Positions 28,738 through 39,282 of a stretch of DNA of 64,000 nucleotides are shown piece by piece (the first letter of the stretch is position 1; each line of letters starts with the position of its first letter). Made by a program: the position numbers and the translations under genes. The stretch comes from an uncultured Rubrobacteraceae bacterium (lineage in GTDB: Bacteria; Actinomycetota; Rubrobacteria; Rubrobacterales; Rubrobacteraceae): contig CADCVH010000084.1 of the NCBI GenBank assembly GCA_902806085.1, positions 16,624 through 80,623 on the forward strand, read 5' to 3'. The notes under the pieces were generated by a model, which saw only the letters and a program-made list of their open reading frames with translations, made no database searches and had not been told where the DNA came from.

Positions 28738-29559
28738 TCAGCGCGGTTTTCGCGCCAGCAACGAGTACATGAGCGGTATGCGGGGGGTGCCTTCCGGTAG
28801 ACGGTAGGTGTCGAAGTCGTATCTCTGCAGGATCGGCCAGCGGGGGAAGAGCGTGTGGTCGTGCTCGTGCAGGAACTCTAAGACGAGGCCCGACCCTATA
28901 ATGGCGGTCACGACGTCGGAGAGGGTGTGGGTCCACTCGTAGGTTAGGTTGTTGGTCGTCTCGGCTTCGAGGTCGGCGTAGGTGCCCGGCTCGTCCCAGA
29001 TCTGCGGCTCCTCGTTGTGGAAGTAGTCGTGCTCGACGGTCAGGTCGTCGTCGCCGAAGACGTCGGTGAAGGGGTGGAACTCGGCGAGGTAGAGGGTGCC
29101 GCCCGGGCGGATCAGGCCCGCGACCACCTCCGCCCACCGCTTTATGTCCGGCAGCCAATTCAGGGCGCCGAGGCCCGTGTAGACGACGTCGAAGGTCCGC
29201 CCTCCGAGGGCCTCCCCCGCCGCGTAGACGTCGGAGCTGACGAACTCCGCGTCGAGCCCGAGGTCCGCGGCGAGCTTCCGGGCCGCCTCGACCGCGGGGA
29301 CGGAGAAGTCTAGCCCCGTTACGCGGGCCCCGCGGCGGGCCCAGCTTAAAGTGTCTTTGCCGAAGTGGCACTGGAGGTGGAGGAGCTCTTTACCGGAGAC
29401 GTCGCCCATCTCCGCGAGCTCGAAGGGTCGGAGGTGCTCCGCGCCGGCCTTGAAACCCTCCACGCCGTAGAAGTCGCCGCCGACGTGGATGGGGACGCGC
29501 TCGTCCCAACTCGCCCTGTTCGCCTGCCGCCACCGCTCTTGCCAGCCTCGGTTGTTCAC
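28738..29559 (-). CDS. Class I SAM-dependent methyltransferase
   Basis: LLHLQCHFGKDTLSWARRGARVTGLDFSVPAVEAARKLA; FDVVYTGLGALNWLPD. Confidence 0.9.
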   Translation of the reverse strand: MNNRGWQERWRQANRASWDERVPIHVGGDFYGVEGFKAGAEHLRPFELAEMGDVSGKELLHLQCHFGKDTLSWARRGARVTGLDFSVPAVEAARKLAADLGLDAEFVSSDVYAAGEALGGRTFDVVYTGLGALNWLPDIKRWAEVVAGLIRPGGTLYLAEFHPFTDVFGDDDLTVEHDYFHNEEPQIWDEPGTYADLEAETTNNLTYEWTHTLSDVVTAIIGSGLVLEFLHEHDHTLFPRWPILQRYDFDTYRLPEGTPRIPLMYSLLARKPR

Positions 29560-29613
29560 GTGTGCCTCCTTGGGGCGAAGGTCTAAACGGTTCGTCCGGT
29601 CCCCCGTGCGGGG

Positions 29614-30120
29614 CTAGGGATCGCGGTCGTAGTGGGCGATGGTCTCGTCGAGGTCGTCTTCTTTCTGGCGGCCGGTGCGCCGGAAGCCGCGACGGTCGTA
29701 GAGCCGGTGGGCCCTGGCGTTGTCTGCGCGGGTCCAGAGCTGGGCCCGGGTGTAGCCGCGGTTGCGCGCCTCGGCGAGCACGGCGTCTACCAGCGTCCCG
29801 CCGAGGCCCTCCCCACAGTGGTCCGGCGCGACGAAGACCGCCGCGACGTGGCACAGGCCTCCTACCGGCGGCCCGGCAGCGTCGTCCGCGAGGCCCTGCA
29901 TCCCGACGGCCATGCCGACGATCCCCCGCCCGTCGCCGGGCTCGCCCTCGGTGACGAAGAGGAAGGCGTCGGGGTTCTCCATGTGCCCGCGCACGCGTCC
30001 GCCGTGCTCCGGCGAGGCGGGGCCGCCGCCCCGGCGGGCCTCGTTGGCCTTTTGCCACACCGCCAGGGCGGCGTCGAAGTCCGCCGGGCCGCCGCGCCGC
30101 ACGAACGGTCCGTCCCTCAC
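29614..30120 (-). CDS. GNAT family N-acetyltransferase
   Basis: From GTG 30120: [30 protein letters not shown]...[60 protein letters not shown]; 4-bp overlap with the upstream gene. Confidence 0.88.
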   Translation of the reverse strand: MRDGPFVRRGGPADFDAALAVWQKANEARRGGGPASPEHGGRVRGHMENPDAFLFVTEGEPGDGRGIVGMAVGMQGLADDAAGPPVGGLCHVAAVFVAPDHCGEGLGGTLVDAVLAEARNRGYTRAQLWTRADNARAHRLYDRRGFRRTGRQKEDDLDETIAHYDRDP

Positions 30121-32057
30121 GGCGCGTCCAGGTTCTCTATGCGGATGGGGTCCACCCTGTCCGCCAGGTCGAAGCCGAAGACGCGGGAGTAGAAGAAGAG
30201 CTCGCCGTCCAGGGCGCGCTTTATGTTCTCCGCGCGGCGAAAGCCGTGCTGCTCGCCCTCGAACGGGACGTAGGCGACCGGGAGACCCTTCTCTTTGAGG
30301 GCCTCGAACATCGTCTGGGCCTGGTTCGGGGGGACGACCTCGTCTTCGAGGCCCTGGAAAAAGATGACGGGGCAGGAGAGGCCTTCGGTGTGGTGGATGG
30401 GGGAGCGTTCGCGGTAGAGGTCGGCGCGCTCGGGGTAGGGCCCGATCAGGCCGTCCAGGTACCGCGACTCGAACTTGTGCGTCTCCTCGGCCAGCGCCGC
30501 CGCGTCGCTGACGCCGTAGTGGCTCGCGCCCGCCGCGAACGTGTCCCGGAACGCCAGGGCGCACAGCGTCGTGTACCCGCCGGCGCTGCCGCCCGCGATC
30601 AGGAGCCGCCCGCCGTCCACCAGGCCCCGTCCCGCCAGGTATTTCGCCCCGTTGGCGCAGTCGTCCACGTCCACCACGCCCCACATCCCGTCCAGCCGCC
30701 GCCGGTACTCGCGCCCGTAGCCCGTCGAGCCCCCGTAGTTCACGTCGAGCACGGCGAAGCCGCGGCTGGTCCTGTGCTGGATTTCGAGGTCCAGGTTCGG
30801 CAGGGTCATCCCGGTCGGGCCGCCGTGGCTCAGGACGAGCAGCGGCGGGAGCTCGCCCTCGGGCGCTGCGTGGTCCTTGTTCGCCGGCGGGTAGAAGAAG
30901 CCGTGCGCCGTTAGACCGCCCTCCGTCGGGAACTCGACGGTCTCCGGGGCGGAGAGGTAGCCCGGGTCTATCCCCAGATCTCCCGCCCGGCGCACGACCT
31001 CGCGTTCGCCCGTCCCCGTGTCCAGGCGCACGACGGCGGAGGACTCCGTAGGGGAGCCGGCGATAAAGAGGAGCCCGCCCGTGGCCGGGTCCGAGCGGAG
31101 GAAGCTTATGACGGAGTACGGGGTCTCAGCCTCCGCCAGCTCCCCGGTCTCGGTGTCGAGGACGCCGAGGCGGAAGACGCCGCGCTCTATAGAGGCGCAC
31201 GCTATCCGGGTCGGGGAGAGGAAGGCGTAGGTGGACATCCCGAACGCCCACCCCGGCAGCCCGAACTCGGCCTCCATCGGGCAGAGCGGTTCGACCGCGC
31301 CCGCGCGCAGCCGGTACAGGTTCCACCAACCCGTCCTGTCGGAGACGAAGTGGAGCGTCCCGTCCGGGGACCACTCGGGCTGGAAGACGGACTCGTCGGG
31401 GCCGCCTTCCACCCTCTCGGCCCCGACCGGCGCACCGTCTTCGCCCAGCCCGGCGGTCCAGAGCTCCGTGCCGTCCCAGGGCATGTTCGGGTGGTTCCAG
31501 GTGAGCCAGGCCAGGCTCTGCCCGTCCGGGCCGACGCGGGGCGAGGAGTAGAAGTCGTTGCCGGAGACGAGTACGCGCTCCGCGCCGTCCCCAAGGTCGA
31601 TCGCCACGATCTCGTTCACGGGCTCGCCGTCCCCGGTGTGGTCCTCGCGCACGGCAACGAGGCGGTTGCGGACAACGTCCACCGCCATGTTCGCGTAGCG
31701 GTGGTCTATCTGGGCCGTGAGGGGTTCCGGATTGTCGCCCGCGGACACGGAGTAGAGCCGCTGGTCGTCGAAGTTCGAGAAATAGACCGTGCCATCGTGG
31801 ACGACGAAGTCGCCGCCGCCGTACTCGTGGACGCGGGTGCGGGCGTTGAACGGTTGGGGGGTGAGGTCCCTGACGCGGCCGTCGGGGGAGCGGTGGACGA
31901 TCACGCTTCGCCCTCCCTCGCCGGGACGGCTTTCGAGCCAGTAGACGTCGTCGCCGTCGAGGGCCGTGTCCTTCAGGCCGACGACGCCCCGCACGATCAA
32001 ATCCGATGAGATCGGGGAGCGCCACGAGCCGTAGGGCGCGACTTGGGTCTGGGCCAT
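30117..32057 (-). CDS. S9 family peptidase (prolyl oligopeptidase / acylaminoacyl-peptidase type)
   Basis: [22 protein letters not shown]...beta-propeller; [16 protein letters not shown] (GxSxG), [26 protein letters not shown]. Confidence 0.93.
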   Translation of the reverse strand: MAQTQVAPYGSWRSPISSDLIVRGVVGLKDTALDGDDVYWLESRPGEGGRSVIVHRSPDGRVRDLTPQPFNARTRVHEYGGGDFVVHDGTVYFSNFDDQRLYSVSAGDNPEPLTAQIDHRYANMAVDVVRNRLVAVREDHTGDGEPVNEIVAIDLGDGAERVLVSGNDFYSSPRVGPDGQSLAWLTWNHPNMPWDGTELWTAGLGEDGAPVGAERVEGGPDESVFQPEWSPDGTLHFVSDRTGWWNLYRLRAGAVEPLCPMEAEFGLPGWAFGMSTYAFLSPTRIACASIERGVFRLGVLDTETGELAEAETPYSVISFLRSDPATGGLLFIAGSPTESSAVVRLDTGTGEREVVRRAGDLGIDPGYLSAPETVEFPTEGGLTAHGFFYPPANKDHAAPEGELPPLLVLSHGGPTGMTLPNLDLEIQHRTSRGFAVLDVNYGGSTGYGREYRRRLDGMWGVVDVDDCANGAKYLAGRGLVDGGRLLIAGGSAGGYTTLCALAFRDTFAAGASHYGVSDAAALAEETHKFESRYLDGLIGPYPERADLYRERSPIHHTEGLSCPVIFFQGLEDEVVPPNQAQTMFEALKEKGLPVAYVPFEGEQHGFRRAENIKRALDGELFFYSRVFGFDLADRVDPIRIENLDAP

Positions 32058-32373
32058 GCTTCGGATACCTCCCGCGGGGGCCGCTCTCTTTGTGGTGGCC
32101 GGGCCGACGGGGCCGGCGTAGCCCCGGATCATAGCAAAAGCCGCGCCCCGCCCCCGTGGGCCTCACGGTCGCCCGAACCCCAAAGAATCCGGTTGAGTTT
32201 GGGGTCATGCCAGCGGGTCACAGGCATCAGCGATAACCTCAAAACCTGTTGCCTCTTAGCACCTCGACCCCGCCGATCGTCGTCCTGCCGAGCACGCGGC
32301 TCAAGGCTCACGAAGACCCTGTCAATCGTCCTTCCGGCCGAGTTCCTCGCGCAGGCCCGCCGGGATCAGGTGC

Positions 32374-33438
32374 TCAATCGCTGCGGGCCCCGAAATTGAG
32401 GGTCGGGTAGAGGAGAACGGCGAGGGGGATGGGGAGCCAGAAGTTGAAGAGGCGGTAGCCGAGAACCGGGATGGTGGCCTCCGGGCCGTAACCCTGGAGG
32501 GCAAGGGTGCCGAGCATGGCGGCCTCGAAGGTCCCGAGGCCGCCGGGCGTGATGGGCAGGTTGCCGACCGCCGTCGCCACGCCGTAGGCCACCAGGAGCT
32601 CGACGACCCCGAAGTCCACCCCGAGGGCCTGGAAGACGACTATCAGGCATAGGGCGTCGAAGGCCCAGTAGCCTAAAGCGAGGGCCCCGAGTTGTAGCGC
32701 CCGCCTGGGGTTGCCGAGGAGCTGATCCCGCAGCACCTTCACCTCGTCCCTGAGCCACGTTACCACCCTCTGGGACCAGGCCTCCGTCTTCCGTCGGGAC
32801 CAGCGCCGGCGCAGGAAGGGTCGCCCGACCCCGTACAGAATGCCGGACAGGACCCTGCGGACGGCTTTGGGCCGGCGCTGGGCGACGAAGGCCGCCACGA
32901 AGGCCGCCAGGGTCAGGGCGAACAGCAGCAGCGCGCCCGCGGTGGCGAGACGGTTCAGCTCCCGGTCGAGAACGAGGTAGAGCAGCGAGAGCAGGAGCCA
33001 GACGCCCAGGGCGACGTAGATGAGGGCGCCCATCGTGGCGACGGCGAGGCCCACTTTCGCGGGCTGAAGACCGCGGTTGCGCAGGACCCCGTAGGTGACG
33101 GCTGCCGAAGCCCCGCCGCCGCCGGGCAGCACCCTGTAGGCGCCGTGGATGACGATCGTCAGGCGCAGGGTAAAGAAGCGCCCCAGCCCGCTGCGGCGCC
33201 GGCGCTTCAGCGAGGCCCCGTAGCCCGCCGCCGCGCCCGCCGAACGGCCGAGCAACTCCCCGTAGCAGAGAAAGCTACCCAGGATCGCCCCGAAAGCCGC
33301 CACGAGAAGCGGACCAGACGAGCCCGCGACGAGGGCGAGCGAACGCCGGATGCCGGGCAGCTGCGGCAGCAACAGGTACAACGCGAGCCCGGCCGAGGCA
33401 AGGTAAAGGACCGTCTTCAGCAGCGTCCTACGCGACAA
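32374..33438 (-). CDS. Lysylphosphatidylglycerol synthase TM / flippase-like membrane protein
   Basis: Multi-TM; GGGGASAAVTYGVLRNRGLQPAKVGLAVATMG, LLVAYGVATAVGNLPITPGGLGTFEAAMLGTLALQGY. Confidence 0.8.
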   Translation of the reverse strand: MSRRTLLKTVLYLASAGLALYLLLPQLPGIRRSLALVAGSSGPLLVAAFGAILGSFLCYGELLGRSAGAAAGYGASLKRRRRSGLGRFFTLRLTIVIHGAYRVLPGGGGASAAVTYGVLRNRGLQPAKVGLAVATMGALIYVALGVWLLLSLLYLVLDRELNRLATAGALLLFALTLAAFVAAFVAQRRPKAVRRVLSGILYGVGRPFLRRRWSRRKTEAWSQRVVTWLRDEVKVLRDQLLGNPRRALQLGALALGYWAFDALCLIVVFQALGVDFGVVELLVAYGVATAVGNLPITPGGLGTFEAAMLGTLALQGYGPEATIPVLGYRLFNFWLPIPLAVLLYPTLNFGARSD

Positions 33439-33825
33439 GTCCGACGGTCCGATCCGTTTTCACGCTCTTTTACGCCCTCCATCTCGGGTTACCGGGAGCA
33501 TTGTAGAGCTTCGGACGACCGCGACAGGGCCGGGGAGAGGTACGGCGACCCTCCCCACGGCTCCCAGCGGGCGCGGCCCTGTCAGAGCCCGGGCCGCCGC
33601 GCTGCCCGGCGAAGGCCCCCCGGGCTCGAAGATCCGCCCACCAGGCCCCGGAGATCTTCCCCGGCCCCACGGCCCCCGACGCGCGCGCGTTTCTCCGTAG
33701 CGGTGATTAGCAAGAACCGGGGCACCCCCCGCCCCGCCGCCGTTTGCCGCGAAAACGCGGCTGCGCTATATTGTTTGAACATCAGTAATATAAATTTACT
33801 GTAAAGAAACACAGGGGGTGGGGAG

Positions 33826-35502
33826 ATGTTGTCGGACATAGAGATCGCGCAGCGGGCGGACCTCAGGCGCATCACCGAGGTGGCGGAGGAGAAGCTCGGG
33901 ATCGGGGAGGAGCATCTCGACCCGTACGGCCACTACAAGGCCAAGCTCTCGCTTGACTTCGTCAGGTCCCTGGATGGGAGGCCCGACGGCAAGTTGATCC
34001 TCGTCAGCGGCATCAGCCCGACGCCCCCTGGCGAGGGGAAGACGACGACCACCGTAGGTCTTGGGGACGCGCTCAACCGGATCGGGAACACGGCGATAAC
34101 CTGCATAAGGGAGCCCTCGCTCGGCCCCGTCTTCGGCATCAAGGGCGGGGCCGCGGGCGGGGGGTACGCGCAGGTCGTCCCGATGGAGGACATCAACCTG
34201 CACTTCACGGGCGACTTCAACGCCATAGCCCTGGCGAACAACCTTCTCGCCGCGCTTATAGACAACCACGTCCACCAGGGCAACGACCTCGGGCTGGATC
34301 TGCGCCGCATAGTGTGGAAGCGCGTGATGGACATGAACGACAGGGCGCTGCGCGACATAGTAGTGGGGCTCGGGGCCACGACCAACGGGTTCCCGCGGGA
34401 GGACGCCTTCGACATCGTCGTCGCCTCGGAGGTCATGGCGATACTCTGCCTGGCGACCTCGCTAGAGGACCTCAAGGAGCGGCTGGGGAACATAGTAGTG
34501 GGCTACACAAGGGACGAGAGGCCGGTGGAGGCGCGCGAGCTCAACGCCCACGGCGCCATGGCGGTGCTCCTCAGGGACGCCATAAAGCCCAACCTCGTGC
34601 AGACGCTCGAAAACAATCCCGCCTTCGTCCACGGCGGGCCCTTCGCCAACATCGCCCACGGCTGCAACTCCGTCATGGCGACCAAGACGGCGCTCAAGCT
34701 CGCCGACTACGTCCTCACGGAGGCCGGCTTCGGCGCCGACCTCGGGGCGGAGAAGTTCGTGGACATAAAGTGCCGGATGAGCGGGTTGCGCCCTTCGATG
34801 GTCGTGCTCGTGGCGACCATCCGGGCGCTCAAGTTCCACGGCGGCGCCGAGCTCGGGGAACTCGAACGCGAGGACCTCGGGGCTCTCGAGGGCGGGCTGG
34901 CGAACCTGGAGCGCCACATCAACAACGTCAGGAACCAATTCGGGTTGCCGTGCGTGGTGGCGATCAACCGCTTCCCCTCGGACACGGAGGCGGAGATCTC
35001 GCTGCTCGAAGACGGCGTCGCGCACCAGGGGGCGAGGGTCGTGCTCACGAACCACTGGGCCGAGGGGGGCGCCGGGGCCGAGGAGCTGGCCCACGCCGTC
35101 GTGGAGACCGTGGAGACCGTGCCCGCGCGCTTCAGGTTCGTCTACGACGACGACGAGAGCCTCTGGGACAAGATCTCGGCGGTGGCGACCAAGATCTACG
35201 GCGCCAGCGAGGTGGTGGCGGATACGCGCGTGCGGCGTCAGATCCGCAAGTTCCAGGAGGACGGGTACGGCCGCTACCCGGTGTGCATCGCCAAGACCCA
35301 GTACTCGTTCTCGACGGACCCCTCGCTGCGGGGGGCCCCGTCCGGCCACGTGCTCCCGATACGCGAGGTGCGGCTCTCGGCCGGGGCTGAGTTCGTCGTC
35401 GCCGTGTGCGGGGACATCATGACCATGCCCGGGCTGCCCAAGTCGCCGGCCTCCGAACGCATAGACCTCGGCAAGAACGGGGAAGTGATCGGGCTGTTCT
35501 AG
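33826..35502 (+). CDS. fhs: Formate--tetrahydrofolate ligase
   Basis: [72 protein letters not shown]. Confidence 0.98.
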   Translation: MLSDIEIAQRADLRRITEVAEEKLGIGEEHLDPYGHYKAKLSLDFVRSLDGRPDGKLILVSGISPTPPGEGKTTTTVGLGDALNRIGNTAITCIREPSLGPVFGIKGGAAGGGYAQVVPMEDINLHFTGDFNAIALANNLLAALIDNHVHQGNDLGLDLRRIVWKRVMDMNDRALRDIVVGLGATTNGFPREDAFDIVVASEVMAILCLATSLEDLKERLGNIVVGYTRDERPVEARELNAHGAMAVLLRDAIKPNLVQTLENNPAFVHGGPFANIAHGCNSVMATKTALKLADYVLTEAGFGADLGAEKFVDIKCRMSGLRPSMVVLVATIRALKFHGGAELGELEREDLGALEGGLANLERHINNVRNQFGLPCVVAINRFPSDTEAEISLLEDGVAHQGARVVLTNHWAEGGAGAEELAHAVVETVETVPARFRFVYDDDESLWDKISAVATKIYGASEVVADTRVRRQIRKFQEDGYGRYPVCIAKTQYSFSTDPSLRGAPSGHVLPIREVRLSAGAEFVVAVCGDIMTMPGLPKSPASERIDLGKNGEVIGLF

Positions 35503-35540
35503 AAGGCGCTCGCCGTTGTGCGGATCGTAGGAGGCCGGAT

Positions 35541-36182
35541 ATGGTCGAGGTTTCGGGATCGTCGGACAACTCGAAGCAGGCGCTGAGACGCCGGGTGCTC
35601 GGCCGGCGGGATGCCATGGGCGAGGCCGAGCACCGGGAGTCGAGCCAGACTATCGTCGGGAAGGTCCTGTCTCTTGAGGCCTACCGGCGGGCCGGCGTGG
35701 TGATGGCCTACGCGGGCTTCGGCAGCGAGGTGCGGACCGAACCGTTCCTGCGCTCCGTGCTGGAGGCCGGAAAGAGGCTGGTGCTCCCCAGGGTGAACCG
35801 GGAGAGGGGGGCGCTCGACCTCTATGAGGTGAGGGACCTCGCGCGGGACCTGGAGGCCGGGGTCTGGGGGATAAACGAGCCGAAGGCGGACCCGCATGCG
35901 GCCGCGGACCTCGGCGCCGTTGACCTCGCGCTGATCCCCGGGGTGGCCTTCGACGCGCGCGGAGGACGGCTGGGCCACGGGGCGGGGTACTACGACAAGC
36001 TGCTGGGCGGCGCCGGCGGGCTCCCGCCCCTGGTCGCCGGGGCCTTCGAGGTCCAGGTGGTGGACGAGCTTCCCCTCGACCCGCACGACGTTTTGGTGGA
36101 CCTGATCCTGACGGAGAAGGCCAGCTACCCGCCGGGCGCGCTGGAGGTGCTGCCCGGTTCCGGGGCGGGGTCGGACCCATGA
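35541..36182 (+). CDS. 5-formyltetrahydrofolate cyclo-ligase
   Basis: LRRRVLGRRDAM; VWGINEPKAD; DLALIPGVAFDARGGRLGHGAGYYDKLL. Confidence 0.92.
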   Translation: MVEVSGSSDNSKQALRRRVLGRRDAMGEAEHRESSQTIVGKVLSLEAYRRAGVVMAYAGFGSEVRTEPFLRSVLEAGKRLVLPRVNRERGALDLYEVRDLARDLEAGVWGINEPKADPHAAADLGAVDLALIPGVAFDARGGRLGHGAGYYDKLLGGAGGLPPLVAGAFEVQVVDELPLDPHDVLVDLILTEKASYPPGALEVLPGSGAGSDP

Positions 36183-36270
36183 CCGTGGCGACGCTCCTTG
36201 AGAACACGGTGGACGCGGCCGAAGGACTCTTCTATAAACGGGCCGCCAGGGGCATGTTCAACCAGCTTCT

Positions 36271-36555
36271 CTAGCGGCCCGTCCCGAAGGTCTTGTACCG
36301 GTGCAGGGCCCACCTGTACGCGTCCAGCACGCTGAGCATGTAGACGAAGATGCCGCCGGAGTAGCGCCCGATAACGGAATGCCCCGGCGTGGTGAGGTTG
36401 TAGGTCACGATCGCCAGCAGAATGACGTAGAAGACGAACATCAGGCCGCGGGTGGGCATCCGGTTGGCGACCTGGCCCATCCCGGGCAGCAAGAGGGCTA
36501 CGAGGAGGACCAGCTTCGGGTTCGGTGGCCTCCGCGTTTTGGCCTCTTCTTTCAA
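36271..36555 (-). CDS. Small hypothetical membrane protein
   Basis: 94 aa, KLVLLVALLLPGMGQVANRMPTRGLMFVFYVILLAIVTYNL. Confidence 0.65.
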   Translation of the reverse strand: MKEEAKTRRPPNPKLVLLVALLLPGMGQVANRMPTRGLMFVFYVILLAIVTYNLTTPGHSVIGRYSGGIFVYMLSVLDAYRWALHRYKTFGTGR

Positions 36556-37223
36556 CGCTCTTCACCGTTCTCGGACCCGGCGAAGGCGTCCCCGATCCCG
36601 ACCAGGGCGCCCAGGACCGGGGCGAGCCGCTCCTCCGTGAGCGCGACCCGGCCTAGGTCGGCCCGGCGGGTCACCCGGTAGAGGGCCTGATCGCTCTCGG
36701 CCAGCCGGTTCACCAGGCGCACGCCGCGCCCGGTGACGAGCACGTCCTTGGTATCCGGGTCCGCTATGAACGGCAGGAACGGTTTGAAAGCCGATACGGG
36801 CGGTCCCTCCGCCGGGTTCGGGCTGGCGACGCGGACGTGCTCCGGCCAGTCGGCGTCCAGGGGCAGGTCGTGCCGGTAGTCGCCGTTGGGGGAGAAGAAT
36901 TCCGTGCCGGCGGGACGCAGCAGGATGTCAAGCGGGGCCGCCACGTCCAGCGGCCGGTGGTGGGTCGATACGAGCCACAGCACGGGCAGCTTGCGGAAGG
37001 TCAGGGAGTCAACCATCGGCTCCAGCTTGATCCTGTACCCCCTGTACCCACCGGTCAGCGTCGGGTAGTTGATGCCGTCCTGGCGCACCTGCGCGCCGGT
37101 GAAGAGGTGCTCCACCTCGTCGAAGAGCCCGCCCCTCTCGTGTTTCACCTTGCGGACGTGGCGCGCCTGGAGAAAGACGAGGAGGCCGAGGCCGGCGAAA
37201 AGGCAGACGAGGAGCAGGCTCAT
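36552..37223 (-). CDS. Hypothetical membrane-anchored protein
   Basis: N-term TM MSLLLVCLFAGLGLLVFLQARHVRKVKHERGG; 4-bp overlap with the downstream ORF. Confidence 0.7.
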   Translation of the reverse strand: MSLLLVCLFAGLGLLVFLQARHVRKVKHERGGLFDEVEHLFTGAQVRQDGINYPTLTGGYRGYRIKLEPMVDSLTFRKLPVLWLVSTHHRPLDVAAPLDILLRPAGTEFFSPNGDYRHDLPLDADWPEHVRVASPNPAEGPPVSAFKPFLPFIADPDTKDVLVTGRGVRLVNRLAESDQALYRVTRRADLGRVALTEERLAPVLGALVGIGDAFAGSENGEER

Positions 37224-37228
37224 CGGGG

Positions 37229-37657
37229 CTAGCGCACGACCGTCACCGGGCAGGCGGCCTGGATGACGACGCCCCTGGCGACGGAGCCGATCAGGGCTCC
37301 TACCAGGCCCGTGCGGCCGGCCGAGCCCACGACGATGTGGTCGCACCCCTCGGACCGCGCGAAGGACACTATCGTCTCAGCCACGTTCCGGCCCTCGGCC
37401 TCGTGCAGGCTGAAGTCGGCGCCCGCCGCTTCGGCGACCTCGCGGGCGTGGTCGAGCTCGCCCCGGATCTGGGCCTGGGCGGCCCCGAGCTCCTCGGAGT
37501 TCCAGCCGGCCGTGGTCCTGAGCCTCTCCTCCGTCACGGTGTTGACCACCACGAAGGCGACGTGGGCGCCGCACTGCCGCGCGAGGGGGGCGGCAAAGTC
37601 CACCGCCGCTCTCGCGCTGTGCGAGCCGTCCGTCGCGCAGAGTATCTTCTCGATCAT
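37229..37657 (-). CDS. Universal stress protein (UspA family)
   Basis: MIEKILCATDGSHSARAAVDFAAPLAR...CDHIVVGSAGRTGLVGALIGSVARGVVIQAACPVTVVR. Confidence 0.95.
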   Translation of the reverse strand: MIEKILCATDGSHSARAAVDFAAPLARQCGAHVAFVVVNTVTEERLRTTAGWNSEELGAAQAQIRGELDHAREVAEAAGADFSLHEAEGRNVAETIVSFARSEGCDHIVVGSAGRTGLVGALIGSVARGVVIQAACPVTVVR

Positions 37658-37672
37658 CTGGCGGGCTCCGGG

Positions 37673-39106
37673 TCAGTAGCCTTTGGGCCGGGGCAGGGGT
37701 GCCGTGAACTGCGCGCCGCGCTTGACGTACTTGTACCGGCGCACGACGAACCAGATCGAGGCCAGGAAATAGAACGCCAGGATGGAGAGCAACACCGTGC
37801 CGTACCCCAGGAAGGTCGCGAAGAAGACCAGCGCCGCGAGGATCCCCAGCGCCAGGGCCGGCAGGGGGTGGAAGGGCAGCACGTAGCCCCGGCGCACGGA
37901 CCCGAGCGGCCACAGCCTCCTGAACCTGAAAAAGTTCGGGACCATAAAGCTGTACCCCAGCAAGCCGGAGAGGATCGAGAACGTGATGACCGTGGAGAGC
38001 AGCGTCGGGTTGTTGAGCAGCACCGGCAGGATGGCGAAGGCGATGGCGACGGGTATCAGGAAGACTATCGCCCTGAAGGGGGTCCTGTAGCGGGGGTGCA
38101 CCGCGCCGAACCACGCCGGCAGGTAGCGGTCGCGCCCCATCGAGAACCACGCCCTCGAGGCGTCGTTGATGCACCCGTTGGCCGAGGCGAGCGTGGCGCA
38201 CAGGGTGCCCAACAGCAGCAGCACTACCAGCACGCCGCTGTCGGCCACCCGGGCCACGTCGAAGAGCGGCGTGATGGCGGTGCCGAGGTACTGCCAGGGC
38301 AAGAGGCCCGCCGCCACGTACCAGGTCAGGGTCGCCGCGATGATGAGCGTCACGATCCCCGCCATGCTCCCGAGCGGGATCGACCTCGAGGCGGACCGGC
38401 ATTCTTCCGCAGCCTGCGCGGTGCCCTCTATCCCGAGGTAGTACCACATGCCGAACTGGAAGGCGGCTATGACCCCGATCCAGCCGTAAGGAAGCCCGTT
38501 GGCGACCTCGCCGGTCAGCCCGCCGAGGAACATGTTCGCCCCGGGGTTCCAGCCCCGGATGCCGATGAAGAGCGCGATGATGGTCAGGAACGCGAACGCG
38601 GTTATGACGAAGTTGATCGAGAGGCTCGTGAAAACGCCCCGGTAGTTCAAAAAGGCGAGAGCCACGATGGCGAGCGTGGCGAACGGGTAGGCGCTCAACC
38701 CTTGCGAGCTGCCCAGCAGCCCCGAGAGCTCGGTGAGCAGGTAGCTGAGAACGTTGGCGTTGGCCGCCTCGAGCATGGTGTAGGCCATCGTGAGGTACAG
38801 GCCCACGTTGAAGGCCATGAGCGGGCCTATGGTGTGCTTGGCTTGGGCGTACTGGCCGCCCGCCGCCGGTATGGTCGACGTGATCTCGGAGTTGATCATG
38901 ACGAGCGAGGTGTACAGCAGCCCGACCACCCACGCGGCTATGAGCGAACCGTACATCCCGCCCTTCTCGACGGTGAAGTTCCACCCCATGAACTCCCCGA
39001 CGAGCACGATCCCGACCCCGAGCGCCCAGATGTGCACCGGGGAGAGGACCTTGAGCAACGACAGGTGCTCCTCCCGGCGGGCCGGCCCCGGCGCGGCCTC
39101 CTGCAT
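37673..39106 (-). CDS. APC family amino acid/amine permease
   Basis: 12 hydrophobic segments; MINSEITSTIPAAGGQYAQAKHTIGPLMAFNVGLYLTMAYTMLEAANANVLSYLL; WYYLGIEGTAQAAEECR. Confidence 0.9.
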   Translation of the reverse strand: MQEAAPGPARREEHLSLLKVLSPVHIWALGVGIVLVGEFMGWNFTVEKGGMYGSLIAAWVVGLLYTSLVMINSEITSTIPAAGGQYAQAKHTIGPLMAFNVGLYLTMAYTMLEAANANVLSYLLTELSGLLGSSQGLSAYPFATLAIVALAFLNYRGVFTSLSINFVITAFAFLTIIALFIGIRGWNPGANMFLGGLTGEVANGLPYGWIGVIAAFQFGMWYYLGIEGTAQAAEECRSASRSIPLGSMAGIVTLIIAATLTWYVAAGLLPWQYLGTAITPLFDVARVADSGVLVVLLLLGTLCATLASANGCINDASRAWFSMGRDRYLPAWFGAVHPRYRTPFRAIVFLIPVAIAFAILPVLLNNPTLLSTVITFSILSGLLGYSFMVPNFFRFRRLWPLGSVRRGYVLPFHPLPALALGILAALVFFATFLGYGTVLLSILAFYFLASIWFVVRRYKYVKRGAQFTAPLPRPKGY

Positions 39107-39108
39107 CG

Positions 39109-39282
39109 CTACCTCACCCCGCCTTCTTCGTCGTCGGTCGGAACGCGATCGATCTCCACGGCCGTGGTCAGGAAGTCCTCGTCGTACTCGCGCCCCACCC
39201 GGACGAGGTCAGCCACCATCCAGAGGGCTATCCCCGCGCTCAAGACCCACGCGACTATCTCCAACGCACCCCACACGCTCAC
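39109..39282 (-). CDS. 57-aa single-TM small protein (absent from ORF track)
   Basis: Own translation from GTG 39282: VSVWGALEIVAWVLSAGIALWMVADLVRVGREYDEDFLTTAVEIDRVPTDDEEGGVR*; packed between permease and upstream membrane ORF. Confidence 0.65.
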   Translation of the reverse strand: MSVWGALEIVAWVLSAGIALWMVADLVRVGREYDEDFLTTAVEIDRVPTDDEEGGVR

